DNA of 64,000 bases from Amaranthus tricolor (Eukaryota; Streptophyta; Magnoliopsida; Caryophyllales; Amaranthaceae). The stretch is from NCBI RefSeq assembly GCF_026212465.1, contig NC_080051.1:15731178-15795177 (forward strand), written 5' to 3'. Made by a program: the position numbers and the translations under genes. Positions 33,696 to 45,620 of the stretch are shown piece after piece. How positions within the stretch are numbered: position 1 is the stretch's first letter; each line of letters opens with the position of its first letter. A model generated the notes under the pieces. It had not been told where the DNA came from. It saw nothing but the letters and a program-made list of their open reading frames with translations, and ran no database searches.

Positions 33696-36600
33696 AATGT
33701 TTGATTCAAGCTACATTTCACAAAATTCCACACAAAATCCAGTTACAAATCCTACCTCTGTATACTACATTCATCCGAATGAAAATCCTACTGTTTCATT
33801 GGTTTCAGAAAAGTTCAATGGTGATAATTTTGCAGACTGAAAAAGAGGCATGATTCTGGCGTTGTCTATGAAGAACAAGATTTCTTTAATTGATGGAAGC
33901 CTAACTAAACCAGAGGTTACAAATCCTCTTTTCAAGGCTTGGGAGAGATGCAACAACATGATCATTTCATACTTGCTGAGATCTCTGGATAACACAATAG
34001 CAAAAAGTGTTCTGTATTTTTCAACTGCTTATGAGATCTGAAAGGATCTTGAAAATCGGTATTCAGTAATTTCTGAACCTCAATTATACTCTCTACAATA
34101 GAATCTCAGCAAGATTAATCAAAGTGACAGCTCTGTGGTTGAATTTTTCACAAAGATCAAAGGAATTTGGGATCAGATCAGTGCTGTAAATCCTATACTA
34201 GTCTACACCTATAATGGCTGCTCATGTGGTCTAACCAAGAAGTTCTTCAAGAATCAGCAGGATGAAAGGGTAGTACAATTTCTCATGAAATTGAAAAATA
34301 AACACAATGTAGTCAAAACCAACATTCTAATGATGAACCCTCTTCCAACAATTTCTGTTGCTTATAATTTACTAATTCAAGATGAAAGGCAGCAACAGAT
34401 TGCAGAAGTGTACAACAAGCATTCAATCATGGCTTTTACTGCTGGAGATAGGATTAAAGGAGAAACAAACAGTTCAACAACTTTCAAGAGAAACAATCTG
34501 TTTTGTGATTATTGCAAGCTGACACATCACACAGTTAACAAATGTTACAAACTGCATGAATATCCAAAGAATGATAAAAGCAAAAAGATGGCAAGAGGAA
34601 AACGGGTAGCAGTTGTGGCCTATGATGATGAATCAGATAATGAACAAGATCAGAAAGTTGTTCTGTACAGGAAATCGGTGAATCTGATTAAACAAAGCAA
34701 GCATGAGGATGATGATGCACAGACTGCTGGGAAGGCAAACATGGCAGGTAATAATGTTTGTCTAGTATCCTGTTTCAATTCAAGATGGATAATAGATAGT
34801 GGAGCTACTGATCATATATTTTTTAGCCTGAAATTGTTTGATAGCTATAATGTTTTTGACAAGTCACCTAGTAAGATAACAGTTGCTGATGGAAAGGAAT
34901 TGAAGATAGAAAACATAGGGATTGTGAAACTTGGAAATGGCATCATACTAAAAAATGTGCTTCATGTGCCAAATATGCAATTTAATTTGATTTCCACACA
35001 TAAACTGTGTAAAGACATGAATTGTGACATAGTTTTTACACATGATAAGTGTATGATCCAGGATCATTCACAGAGAAGTTCCCTGGTTCTTGGTAATTTG
35101 GACTCTGGACTTTATGCAGTAGGAACTGATGATGTCAAGACAGAAAGTTCAGTCAATGTTGCTCTCATAGAAGAGATGAAGTTGATGCATCTAAGGTTGG
35201 GTCACATACCATTCAATAGGCTACAGTTTGTTGATCATAGTCTAATAAATAAGAATTGCACGGATTGTGTGTGTCAAATTTGTCCTAGAGCAAAACAAAT
35301 CAGGAATTTATTTCCTAAAGTAGGAAGTAAAAGTAACAATTGTTTTGATCTTTTACACATAGATGTTTGGGGTCCTTATAATGTTAGAATTCATGATGAT
35401 TGTACCCATTTCTTGACAATTGTTGATGATTTCTCAAGACACACTTGGACTTTCATGATGAAAAATAAAAGTGACTCAGTTGATATTCTAGATTTTTTTA
35501 TTGCTTTTGTACAAAATCAGTTTAATGTTACTGTAAAAGCAATAAGGAGTAATAATGCTAAGGAACTTTGTGAAGGAAAGGTTTTAGATGTTTACCAGAA
35601 GTTTAGCATTTTGGATTAGAGAAGTTGCACAGATACACCACAATAGAATGGAGTTGTGGAAAGGAAACATAGACATCTCCTTGAAACAGCAAGGGCTCTT
35701 ATTTTCAATCTAAGGTTCCATTAAAATTCTGGGGTGAATGTTTGCTTACTACTACTCATATGATCAACAGACTGCCTCTGAGCTCCATAGAAAATAAATC
35801 ACCTTATGAAAAACTATATGGAGTAAAGCCTAACATTGATCATCTAAGGGTCTTTGGGTGCTTGGTGTATGCTTCAACCTTGAAGGCAAATAGGTCTAAG
35901 TTTGACTCTAGATCTATACCTTGTGTAATGATGGGGTATTAGACAGGGAAGAAAGGATACAAGCTCTTAAACTTAGAAACAAACTAACTGTTTGTTTTAA
36001 GGGATGTTAAATTCCATTTTCCTAACTTTCCTCAAAAAAACCCAGACCCCATTTTACCAGAAGACTACCTCTTACCTGATGCTTTCATCCTACCAACAAC
36101 AGAAACAGAACCTGACATAGAAACCATGCCAACTTCCTCCTCAGAAAACACACAAATACATACACCTACTCCAGATAACATACCTGACAAAACCCTTTCC
36201 ATTCCAAATACTCTAAATTTTCAACCAAACTCACCAACTTCTCAACCCATAACCAACTTAATTGATAAAAGACCACACAAAAGACCTGCCTAGATGGATG
36301 ACTATGTTTGTGTTGCTTACAATGGTACACAACATTGGTGTAACATTGTACAACTTAAAAAGATACTAGCAACTCACAAAGCTTTTATATCAAAGATATA
36401 TGTCCTTACGGAGCCAGCTACTTACTTTGAGGCTGCACAACATCCTGAGTGGGTGACAGCAATGCAGAAAGAAATAGAAGCACTCACTGCAAACAATACT
36501 TGGGAAGTTACAGACTTACCTAAAGGTAAGAAGGCCATTGGTTGCAAGTGGGTTTTCAAGGTGAAGTTAAAGAAGGATGGCTCATTAGAGATACAAAGCA

Positions 36601-37314
36601 AGGCTAGTAGCTAAAGGCTTTACTCAAAGGCTTGGGGTGGACTATGCAGAAACTTTTTCCCCTGTGGTCAAAATGGCTACAATCAGATGTTTGTTGGCTA
36701 TAGCTTATGGTAAACAATGGCCTTTGTTTCAACTTAACATCAACAATGCTTTTCTGCATGGCACACTTGATGAAGAAGTCTACATGAAGATGCCAAAAGG
36801 GATTTCTAATCCTACTGATAACATCTGCAAATTGGTTAAATCTCTCTATGGTTTGAAGCAAACTAGTAGACAGTGGTTTGCTAGATTAACTTCTGAACTA
36901 CAACAGAAGAAGTTCACACAAAGCAAGAATGACTACTCTTTGTTTATTTACAAAGAAAATGAAGATCTATGTGTTGCTGCTGTATATGTGGATGATATCA
37001 TCCTCACAGGCACATATACAGCAATCCTTAATGATCTATATACTGTATTTAGCATTAAGGATTTGGGTGATTTGAGCTATTCCCTTGGTATATAGGTCTC
37101 CAGAGTTGACACAGGAATCATATTGACCTAGAGAAAAATTTACTAAAGAGCTTCTTGAAAATTGTGAAATGGATGTCTCCAAGTTAGCAAAGACTCCTAT
37201 ACCTGTAAATTGCAAATTGTTGGCAGATGAAGGTGATTTCTACCATGATCCTGCTCAATACAGATGTCTGGTAGGAAAATTGAATTTTCTTACACACACA
37301 AGACCAGATATTTC
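33696..37314 (+). pseudogene. Copia gag-pol polyprotein, inactivated
   Basis: Starts MFDSSYISQNSTQNP. Gag shows early stops (FAD-stop-KRG, YEI-stop-KDL, LQ-stop-NLSK) and a knuckle, CDYCKLTHHTVNKC. The protease motif is WIIDSGATDH. The integrase has an HLRLGHIP pre-domain and HIDVWGPY. The second catalytic Asp is changed to Asn (IRSNNAKE where SDNAKE is expected), followed by NGVVERKHRHLLE. In RT the first catalytic Asp is also Asn (QLNINNAFLHG), while YVDDIILTG is intact. Frame changes lie near 35710 and 36600, and stops at about 35619, 35940, 36292 and 37095. Coding ends at TRPDIS, at the LTR. Confidence 0.88.
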
Positions 37315-37738
37315 TGATATAGATCATCATGATGACAAGCATGATGAAGCTGCTTACTATGACTTCTCAGAGCTACACGATGCTTATGATCTGGCAAAGA
37401 ATGACACAAACAACCTTCAATATACGCACTGATTTCCAGAAGGATCACAAGGAAGACCTCAGTTGATGTGGCAAACCCTAAAACTGATTTGTTATTCTGT
37501 TATAACGAATTCTCAGTTGTAACAACTTTCTGTAACAAACTTCCTGAAATAAAGGAAGCTGTATTTGTAGAGTATCATTGATGTAAAAATACTTAAGCTG
37601 ATCATCATCGTTAAAATGTGAATTGATAATCACAAATTACATTAGTAATAAGATTACTACTCTTTCTCTCTCTAAACTCTTTCTTTCTTCTCCTTTTCAT
37701 CTAGGAAAATTCTTCAGCAAAATCTGAAAATTGTAATA
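37315..37738 (+). repeat. Copia 3' LTR
   Basis: 424 bp, matching 33091-33512. It is preceded by coding sequence rather than by the usual polypurine tract. Confidence 0.88.
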
Positions 37739-37947
37739 ATTATTAAATAAATACACCCTTAATCCTTTATATCTACATTAGTACATTAAAATATCATTTT
37801 CCATTTTATTAGGATTATGTTGGCATATGATTGATTTATATAGCAATGAACACGCTACAAACTTAGCTTAGCTGATTGGTGGAGGTCTCTTGTTCATGGA
37901 GGTTATTCTTAGATTTTCTAACATATGATTCTCAGTTCGTATAAAAA

Positions 37948-38035
37948 CCGACTTTTGGTCAATTGGTAGAGTGGAGCATTGTAGTTTGTCTAACAAATGA
38001 TCCTTAGGTCGCTTGTACAAATCGGGAAGATCAAA
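37948..38035 (+). pseudogene. tRNA-Tyr relic
   Basis: Aligns along its length with the tRNA-Tyr at 39268, including TTGGTAGAG, TTGTAGTTTGTC and ATGATCCTTAGGTCGC. Acceptor and TpsiC stems are broken. Confidence 0.7.
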
Positions 38036-38210
38036 TTTTTTTGCTTTTGATTTATTTTCTTCTTTCCATGATATGACTTGGCCAATCATCAATTTCATTA
38101 TTTGTCTGACTTTATAATTAACACTTGTGTAACCACTATGGAAAATGATGTCTCATCCAATTAGAAATATATTTGTATAAGAATGATTTTCTACATCTTC
38201 TGTCCAAGAA

Positions 38211-38273
38211 CCGACGCGGAGAAATGTTGAACAGACTATCCTTAGGTCGCTGGTTTAAATCCGACAGGTCGGA
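38211..38273 (+). pseudogene. tRNA-Tyr relic, 3' half
   Basis: The 3' half (ATCCTTAGGTCGCTGGTTTAA and CCGACAGGTCGGA) is well kept. The D-arm and anticodon arm have largely been lost. Confidence 0.7.
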
Positions 38274-39267
38274 TTTATGTTACTTTGTTTTTTTGTTCTT
38301 CTTACTCTACATGCATCCTTTTCTTCGGTCTAGTGCTTTGGAACGTTGTTAGCTCTTAAGTTTCATTTTCATCATGGTGAATGAGCATTAAAACTAAATT
38401 CCCGCCATCATCATCATCATCATCTTGCTCAGTGTATTCCGCCCATAAAAACTATAAGCAGAGTCTGGGAAGGAAAGAAAGGCGACAACTCATACCCATA
38501 AAGGGAGAGCACGGCCAGTGAGTCCCTTAACATGAGAAAGATCAAGAATAGTGCCTGCAACGAATAAGATTGGTTGAAACTGACGACAAGTCCATAAGCC
38601 TGTATCTTATCCTGCAAATGTGATCGTTAAATATTAAATAAAAATAAATAAAATGCATAAAAATAAAAATAAAATATAATAAATAAAAATAAAATAAAAT
38701 AAAATAAAAATAGAATAGAAATATACATAAAAAAAAATTCAATAGTGCCAAATGATATTATTATGTAATGATCTGGTATGTCATGAATTTTTTGACCCAG
38801 GTACAAGAAAATCTTGATAAGTCATGAGAATGGATCACTGTTGTTGGTCAAGTAGATGAACCTAAGGTTACTGGTTTAACCACTGGATTAGATTTTATCG
38901 TTCTTTTTTCTGTAAGCATGATGTTCTGCTGATCTTGTCCATGCAGCCTTATCTTTAGTTGTTGATACGCTTTGTAGTTCATGAATATTTTCCTTACGTT
39001 GCTGGTTGGGCAATGATTGATTGAATGGTTAGCTACCTTACAACTGTTTAGTTCCTTGTCTTTCTTGCATGATTGATTTCCAATCTGGCTTTCTCCACTT
39101 TGTTTTCATTACATTTTTGCTCCCTGATCGAGCATTATTGTTTTCGGTTAGCTCTTAGTTTATCAAAGATCACTGTGAATCAGCATTAGAATCTTAAACC
39201 AAATGATTTTCTTTGGTAATTTGTTATGAATTGATACCATGGATTAATTAGAGCTAAACTACATGAT
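38274..39267. other. No recognisable gene; AT-rich and duplicated spacer
   Basis: Contains a short CAT array (about 38409-38424) and an A-rich AAAATAAAATA tract (38636-38730). Sequence around 38745-38795 recurs at about 39716 and 46645, as part of segmental duplication of the tRNA-Tyr neighbourhood. Confidence 0.45.
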
Positions 39268-39355
39268 CCGACCTTAGCTCAGTTGGTAGAGCGGAGGACT
39301 GTAGTTTGTCAAACAGATGATCCTTAGGTCGCTGGTTCAAATCCGGCAGGTCGGA
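39268..39355 (+). tRNA. tRNA-Tyr (GTA) with 15-nt intron
   Basis: CCGACCTTAGCTCAGTTGG... to ...GCAGGTCGGA folds as a complete tRNA with a perfect 7-bp acceptor stem. The anticodon loop has GTA at 39301-39303. A 15-nt intron (39305-39319, TTTGTCAAACAGATG) sits one base 3' of the anticodon, where plant tRNA-Tyr genes carry theirs. The mature length is 73 nt, as expected. The TpsiC loop is TTCAAAT. Likely functional. Confidence 0.93.
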
Positions 39356-39530
39356 TCTTGTTGTCTTATTTTATTTATTTAATTTTTCATATTTCCAATA
39401 TATATGATGGTCTTCTTGGACAACTTCTTATGCTGTATATTGTATTCATTTATTCTCATTAGAAATTGATGTCTCTTCCAATTAGGATTGTGTTTGTATA
39501 TGATGGGTTTTTTGCATCCTATTTACAGGA

Positions 39531-39622
39531 ATCGTCGTAAACTCAGTAGGTAGAGTAAAGGATTGTACTTGTTGAACTGCTCATTTGGTTATCCATGCAT
39601 TGCTTGTTTAATCAGGCAGGTT
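39531..39622 (+). pseudogene. Very degenerate tRNA-Tyr relic
   Basis: TCGTCGTAAACTCAGTAGG, TAGAGTAAAGGATTGTACTTG and ATCAGGCAGG keep the order of tRNA-Tyr elements, but no stem survives. A matching relic lies at about 46461-46552. Confidence 0.5.
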
Positions 39623-40128
39623 TGTTTTTTGTTTTTTTAACTTTGCTTGTATTATACTTTACACAGCAGCAATTTTTTTTCAGCTGGTGTTACAAATTAT
39701 TTTTATATCCGTTCCAAATGGTATCATGTAATGATTTGATATGTGATGAATTTTCTAGATCCAATTCTAGAAACTCAATCCTTAAATTTTGCCACTCTTT
39801 TTATTTTATCACCACCCCTGAGGAAATTATGTATTTGCCCCTGAATAATCAAAAAATTACGATTTTGCCATTAAACTTAAAATTTTCTATATATACCCAT
39901 TCTCACTAAAATTTTTCTTACCACACTTAAAAACCAACTTACAAAAACAAATTGTTAGAGAAAAAACTAAGTTCAATCTGCAAACAATTAATCGAGGTAA
40001 TTTTTTTTCGAATCTAATTATTTTAAATTTACAAACGAAAAAAAAAATTAAAGTTGAACCGCCCAGATCTAGGCGATTCAATTTTTTTTTTGTTTTTTTC
40101 GTTTGTTTTTGTATAATTATTATAAATT

Positions 40129-40132
40129 TTAA

Positions 40133-40210
<78 letters not shown>

Positions 40211-40250
40211 TATTGTTATTATTATTATTATTATTATTTTTATTACTCTT
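40129..40250. repeat. ATT microsatellite
   Basis: Nearly pure ATT units with a few interruptions near the 3' side. Looser ATT and GTT tracts continue through about 41150. Confidence 0.9.
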
Positions 40251-40485
40251 ATTTTAATAATTTTATTATTATTGTTATTATTGTTGTGATTTTTATTATT
40301 TTTATTATTGAATATATTTTTATGTTTTGATTTTTAATTTATTAATGTAAATATGTTTGTTATAATAATTATTATTATGTTTATTTTTATTAAGTTTTTT
40401 ATATTGTTTTTATTATTATTGTTATTGTTGTGGTTTTTTTTATTTTTGGAATGTAAATTATTTAAATTTAATTAAAAAAAAGTAA

Positions 40486-40590
40486 AATGAATCGCCCAAA
40501 TCTGGGCGATTGGACCCCGGTTCAATCGCCAAAAATGTGGCGATTGAACCGGGGTCCAATCACTCAGATCTGGGCGATTCATTTAATTTT
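40486..40590. repeat. Long inverted repeat (hairpin), about 50-bp arms
   Basis: Left and right arms are complementary with only a few mismatches around a loop of about 5 bp. The inner 20 bp (GACCCCGGTTCAATCGCCA and its complement) is perfect. Each arm ends in GCCCA..TCTGGGCGATTC, itself a palindrome. Confidence 0.85.
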
Positions 40591-41257
40591 TTTTTTTCGT
40601 TTGTTTTGTATAATTATTATTGTTATTTTTAATTTTATTATTGTTGTTATTATTATTATTATTACTGATTTTATTAATAATTTTTTTATTATTTTTGTGA
40701 TTGTTATTATTTTTATTATTAAATAATTATTTTTCTTTTAATTATTAATTTATTATTTTAAATATGTTTATTATAATTAATATTATTATTATTAATAAAC
40801 TTTGTATGTTGTGTTGAAAATTGTTTTTATTATTGGTGTTGTTTGGTTTATTTATTTTTTTTTTTCCATTTTTTATTTTTTATTATTTTGTTTTTTAGAA
40901 TAATAATAACTATTATTATTTATATTATTATTGTTATTATTATTATTACTGATATTCTTATTATTTTTATTATTATTATAATGATGGTTATTATTATTAT
41001 TGTTATTATATTATCCTTTAATTTTATTCATAATTATTTTTTTTGTTATTAGTGTTATGATTATTGTTATTATTTGTGTTATTGTTGTTATGATTATTAT
41101 TAATGTTATTACTTTTGTTAATGTTGTTATTATTTTTATGATTATTGTCAATTTAGAAAATTAATATTGTTTTTTGTTCATCTGATTAATGTAACGTAAT
41201 GTTTGATTATGTTCATTTATTATTAATATTTAATGAAATTATCAAAAATTGTAGTAA

Positions 41258-43322
41258 ATGGCTGGTAATCAAGGATAAGGAAAGAGTTTTTTTAGACAAT
41301 TGTTGAGAGGTAGTAGTTCTAGGCCTACCTTACTCAGAGGGGACCCGCATGAGAGGGGGGTAACGGGTTCTGCTAGGAGGGCTAGGCAGGAAGAGGATGC
41401 CAAACATAGTATTGCCCAAAGGTCGAGTGCGCTAGACCTTGTCTGAACCCCTCTTGATGACCAGTCTAGCAGCATCTAGAGTAGTTGGGGGGTTTCTAGT
41501 GATGATGATAATGATGCTGAAGATGTTCAATACGAAGCTCCTGATTCTCACCCATTGGACTGGACTGTTGTTTGGGGGCCCGACGGGAGATTCGCACGTG
41601 GCGGCCCTAGTTCTTCTGTCGCATCTGAGCGCGCAGGACGTAGTATCGTCGATAATGAGCTGCCACGAGAGAGCAAGCCCTCACAGTCCGCTAACACGGA
41701 CTGGTTAGTCACATCGCCCCAGCTTGGGGGGACGACAGATACGCGACTGATCCCTAGCTATGGCGGGCACATAGCTAAACTTATTTTCGACGGCTCCGAG
41801 CGTACGCCTCCGATACTGGATTGCCGTATTAGGAAGAGGCCGGTGGAGTTCATCATCCGACTGAGGGATATGTCCGATGCGCTAAACGATGTTCTACCTG
41901 CCACTTCCCTCGGCCGACTACCGGACATTATGCACCAGCACATCGACTGTGCTTTGATATCGGCGTTCGTGGAGAGGTGGCAGCCGGATACGAACACCTT
42001 CCACATGTCATGCGGGGAAATGACGATTATGTTGCACGACGTGAAACGCATACTGGGCATTTCTGTTGAAGGTTCTCTGCCGGCTGAGCCTTCTGAGGCG
42101 GAGTGGCACGTCGGTATCACCAATTTGTTCGGGGAGCCTATGTCTGAGCTTCGACGTAGGGGTGCGTTCACCTGCGGCTGCGTGAACGTTGCTGAACTAA
42201 TGCGGCTGTGTCATAGGTCGCAGGCCATGGATACCTAGATGACAGCGTACTACATGGCTATCGTCGGCTCTACCTTGCTGGCGGATAAGACCAGAATTGG
42301 CATGCGACCTCACCCGATACTAGCCGTGAACGTCAATCAACAGGAGGTGGCCTGGGGTGCGTTTACCTTGGCCTACTTGTATAGGCAGCTCGGAATGGCA
42401 TCTAGGGCTGCTTGCAAGACCATTGCGGGATGCCTGACATTGCTCCAGACATGGATCTATGAGTACTTGCCCGCTTTCCGCCCTCATCCTCGCCGAGAAG
42501 ATGTGTCAAACATGACTAGGGCGGAGATGTGGTCAACGAAGAAACCATGTCGTGAGGTGGACAGGCTGAGGGACTGCCGCAGGGTTCTTGACTCAATGAC
42601 GGAGACTCAGGTATTGTACCTAAAGTTAATTTTGTTATGCATGTGTTTTTAATTGTACATTATTCTTATTTGTTAACTTGGCCTGCATGCAGGTGGAATG
42701 GACTCCGTACAGTTCTGCTCCACGTGCTTTGATATCATCGAGGTGTATTTGCCGGAACGGACTTTGCGACAGATCGGGTTCGTGCAGGCTATTCCCCCCG
42801 CTCCTATGAGACCAACCAACGCTCTCCGATCGGCACACGGGACCTACTCCGTGACCTTTGCTTCTTCTGCTGTTTATTTGGAGGCATGGAGTAGGTTCCC
42901 CTTTAGTGCCCGCGTTGTTGAGCAGGGCCTTCACCGGGCATCTGGTCCATCAGAGGCGAAACCTATTTACGTTGACTAGTTCAGAGTGTGCTCGCACCCG
43001 TACATAGCCCCCGACGAAGGCCCGACTTCAGGTCCTGGTTCTTCTCAGAGCAGAGCGGAGTACGTGAGTTTTGAAAATTCCTGGAATTTTGCTATGTCTT
43101 TGTGTTTGTTTGATGATGTTTTATATCTTGTTAACTCCTTTTTTCCTTTTGTTTCTTCAGTTCCTCAATGAATGGCTCAGTCGATTCGCTCCAGTGGCTA
43201 GACTACCTCCTTCGCTTGCGGATATGAACCCCCGTCAATGACATGCGTTAGAAATATACCTTAATGATTGTAGAGATTTATTTGCCGAATGGCAAATTTT
43301 TAAAGGGCATGGCCCTTCATAG
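41258..43322 (+). pseudogene. Plant mobile domain (PMD-C, MAIN/MAIL-like) gene, three exons, decayed
   Basis: Exon 1 (41258-42610) opens MAGNQG and encodes the PMD core. Motifs are YGGHIAKLIFDGSER, LISAFVERWQPDTNTFHM, LHDVKRILGISVEG, WGAFTLAYLYRQLGMASRA and GCLTLLQTWIYEYLPAFRPH. Introns at 42611-42692 and 43064-43160 have GT..AG borders. Exon 2 gives IEVYLPERTLRQIGFVQAIP and exon 3 FLNEWLSRFAPVARLPPS. Stops at about 41276, 41444, 41478, 42236, 42977 and 43239, and a deletion with frameshift near 42725, break it. Coding is much GC-richer than the surroundings. PMD proteins are nuclear and act in transcription and silencing. TE-borne relatives are known, and this copy is probably TE-associated. 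Family call is firm; TE origin is inference. Confidence 0.85.
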
Positions 43323-43543
43323 TCTGTACTTAAACTATTATACATTAATGATTGTATTTATTTTCGTCGACGCTATTTACATCACATTTAATTCATGATT
43401 ACATCGTTACTATACACAATGAATGTCTTCTATATTTTCTATAACAACCACTATATACAGTAGTATAACTATGGACTATATACAAATTGAATCATTTCTA
43501 TAATACAAGTAAATAAGGATTTATACAACACGTAAGACCATGG

Positions 43544-44816
43544 AGTATCTAAATTTACAGCATCGTCAGCAGTGTTTGAGCAAATATTACATAGACAGAT
43601 TTCAAACGTTGTCCCTCTAATATCGGTGTTGAATTATCCTCCAAATTCCGGTACACCTTTACATCTCGAGGTCCAAAGAGCACATAGTTTCCTGAGGCAG
43701 TTAGTGGTGATGCTGACAATAAATTCTTTGTCATACCTAGAACATGGTAGACATTATTCAATTGCACTTGCTTGTTGCTAAATCGCAGAGTTACAACCGC
43801 TTTGCCAATATGAGTAATTGGCAACTCTAAGTTGTTTGCTGTAATAACTACTCGACCACGCTTATACTCGGACATGTTACACAAACTTTTCTTTATCTCC
43901 AATCATGTGATTCGAACAACCAAAGTCGATGATCCAATCATCCTTTTAATTGATCATCTTATCATTTGTTGTGGAAAATGCAATTTCCTTTGGCTTGGTG
44001 TTGCAGGTTGACACAGCCATAATGTCGAAAGACTATTCTTCCACATCTAGTTCACATTTTGAACTAGACTCTTAAACGGCATAGGAAGCTTGAAAATCCC
44101 ATTCTTTTTCGCTTCGGCTTTCTAGCTCTACCGAAGTTGCAGCATTCTCTTCTACTGACTTAGACCAGCATTCTCGAGCATGATGTCCCCTTATACTACA
44201 CTTGTAGCACACAACCTGTCGTCGTGTCTGGGTCTTATCTTTATTCTGATTTTCTTGTCGATCTCGAGCTCCCCCTTGATGAAAGCCTTCTTTTCCTCGT
44301 CTTTTTCGAAATCCTCCTGACTTTTGATTTGACTTGCCAAGTAATGGATTACTCGACTGACCAATCTTCTCACCACTCTTATTTGGATTTTTGTTTCCAA
44401 ATAGAGCAATCTTTCCAACTTTGAAAGAAACTCTGGACATTTGATAACCTAGAGCTTCCTGATTAGCTTCAAACTCTGTTTCAAGTCGCGCATAATGATC
44501 CTTCGCATCCTAGTCTCCGTGATCGGATTCTCCAGATCCAACTTTTTGATTCGCTCACACAAAGTCTTGATTTTAGTGAAATATTGGTTCACTGTCAATT
44601 TATTTTGTTGGATTGACATTAGCTCGTTCTCTAGCATCTAAAGTTGAGCATCGTTTTTCTTTGAGAACAACCCTAACAATGTGTCCCACGTCTCCTTAGG
44701 TGTCTTCGCATCCTTGATGCGGTGCAACAACTCATCTTCGACAGTTGCTACCAACACGTACATCGCTTTTCCGGCTTTAATCTTCCACTTTTTTTACTCT
44801 TCTACATCGGTTGGTA
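43544..44816 (-). pseudogene. Copia gag and protease-region fragment (minus strand)
   Basis: From high to low coordinates it encodes a gag core (KAMYVLVATVEDELLHRIKD, then MLENELMSIQQNKLTVNQYF). A basic region and a CCHC knuckle follow (CYKCSIRGHHARECW, about 44210). The protease-side region comes next (NVYHVLGMTKNLLSA, YVLFGPRDVKVYRNLE). Stops and frame changes occur at about 44640, 44510, 44450 and 43905-44070. Integrase and RT are absent. This is a different copia lineage from the element at 33-37.7 kb. Confidence 0.8.
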
Positions 44817-45300
44817 TTGTGGTATTAATGCTTAAAGTAATATTAATAGCACTAGAAACATATAAGAATACAATGTATATATTACTACTATATTGTAGTA
44901 GCTTACTCTTATTCTTACAACAACTCACTCTAAATATTGCTCTCACTTTTGCTTTACCACTCAAGTATGTTGTGTTGGGATGATGAAAATGCAAGTGATG
45001 AGTATCCTATTTTATACTACTAGCAATGCTCCAAAATTCAACAAAGGTTGGCAAGTAATTAATGCTTTTACACTTAGCCTAATAGGGAGGGGGTGATAGG
45101 AGAGCCAATGTAGGCCTTTAGTTGAGAAGATTACTGCTAAGATTCATCATTGCACTTAGCCTAATAGGTAGGGGGTGATAGGAGTAGAATTTTACCACTC
45201 TTAGTTGTAAACTTTTTACTAATTTATGCTTTGATAAAAGAGAAGTGGTTTGTAATTTTGTTTAACAACCTTTGATAACTTGTTAAGAGCAGAGAACTGT
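44817..45300. other. Possible LTR-like remainder and local duplication
   Basis: 44817-45000 lies upstream of the minus-strand gag fragment and could be decayed LTR, though no clear TG...CA unit or primer site is visible. A direct repeat, CACTTAGCCTAATAGG and GAGGGGGTGATAGGAG, occurs at about 45071 and 45154. Confidence 0.35.
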
Positions 45301-45304
45301 ACCC

Positions 45305-45465
45305 AACTCGTCTTACATGAGACCTTCTTACCATTACAATTAGCCTATTTTTCTAATTGATCAATTTAAAATTGTAATCGATCACTATAACACACTAAAT
45401 GTACATAAGTTAACCCAATAGAGATGGTCTCACTATGAGATTATTTCATTTAAGAATTTGTAAAA
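45305..45465. mobile_element. MITE of the GAGACCATCTC family, short copy
   Basis: Bounded by TCTTACATGAGACC and GATGGTCTCACTATGAGA, with an AT-rich core. It is shorter and more diverged than the 23-kb and 32-kb copies. Confidence 0.45.
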
Positions 45466-45620
45466 ATGCAAAAGCTAAAAGATGTCCCAGATTTTTGTTT
45501 GTGAAAAACAAAGTATACTTGCATTTCACAAATTAAACTGGGAAAGAACAATTCTTATTTAAGAAGAATGCTTTTCGTAAAAAGAAAGTTCATAAAGATA
45601 AATAAACTACTATTAATATA

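Larger units (their letters stand above)
33091..37738 (+). mobile_element. Ty1/copia retrotransposon with both LTRs, pol truncated
   Basis: The LTRs at 33091-33512 and 37315-37738 differ at about two dozen positions by eye, near 94-95% identity. The 5' LTR is followed by the primer site TGGTATCAGAGCAG, complementary to initiator tRNA-Met. Gag, protease, integrase and part of RT follow. The 3' LTR begins directly after the codons for TRPDIS, so the end of RT, all of RNase H and the polypurine tract are missing. A convincing 5-bp target duplication could not be read because the flanks are simple ATTA sequence. Confidence 0.9.
39775..41257 (+). other. Upstream region of the PMD gene: ATT microsatellites and palindromes
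   Basis: Similarity to the duplicated segment at 46645-46700 breaks off just after CTAGAAA (about 39771), marking a likely insertion edge. The region then holds a palindrome GCCCAGATCTAGGCGATTC (40063), ATT-type microsatellites, a large hairpin (40486-40590), and a second copy of the GGCGATTCA, TTTTTCGTTTG, TATAATTATTAT block (40063-40125 against about 40565-40620). AT-rich repeats continue to the PMD start. No coding is supported. Confidence 0.5.

Noticed and set aside
33080..37748. 5-bp target duplication of the copia element
   Set aside because: Both flanks are ATTATTA-type sequence, so any match would be uninformative.
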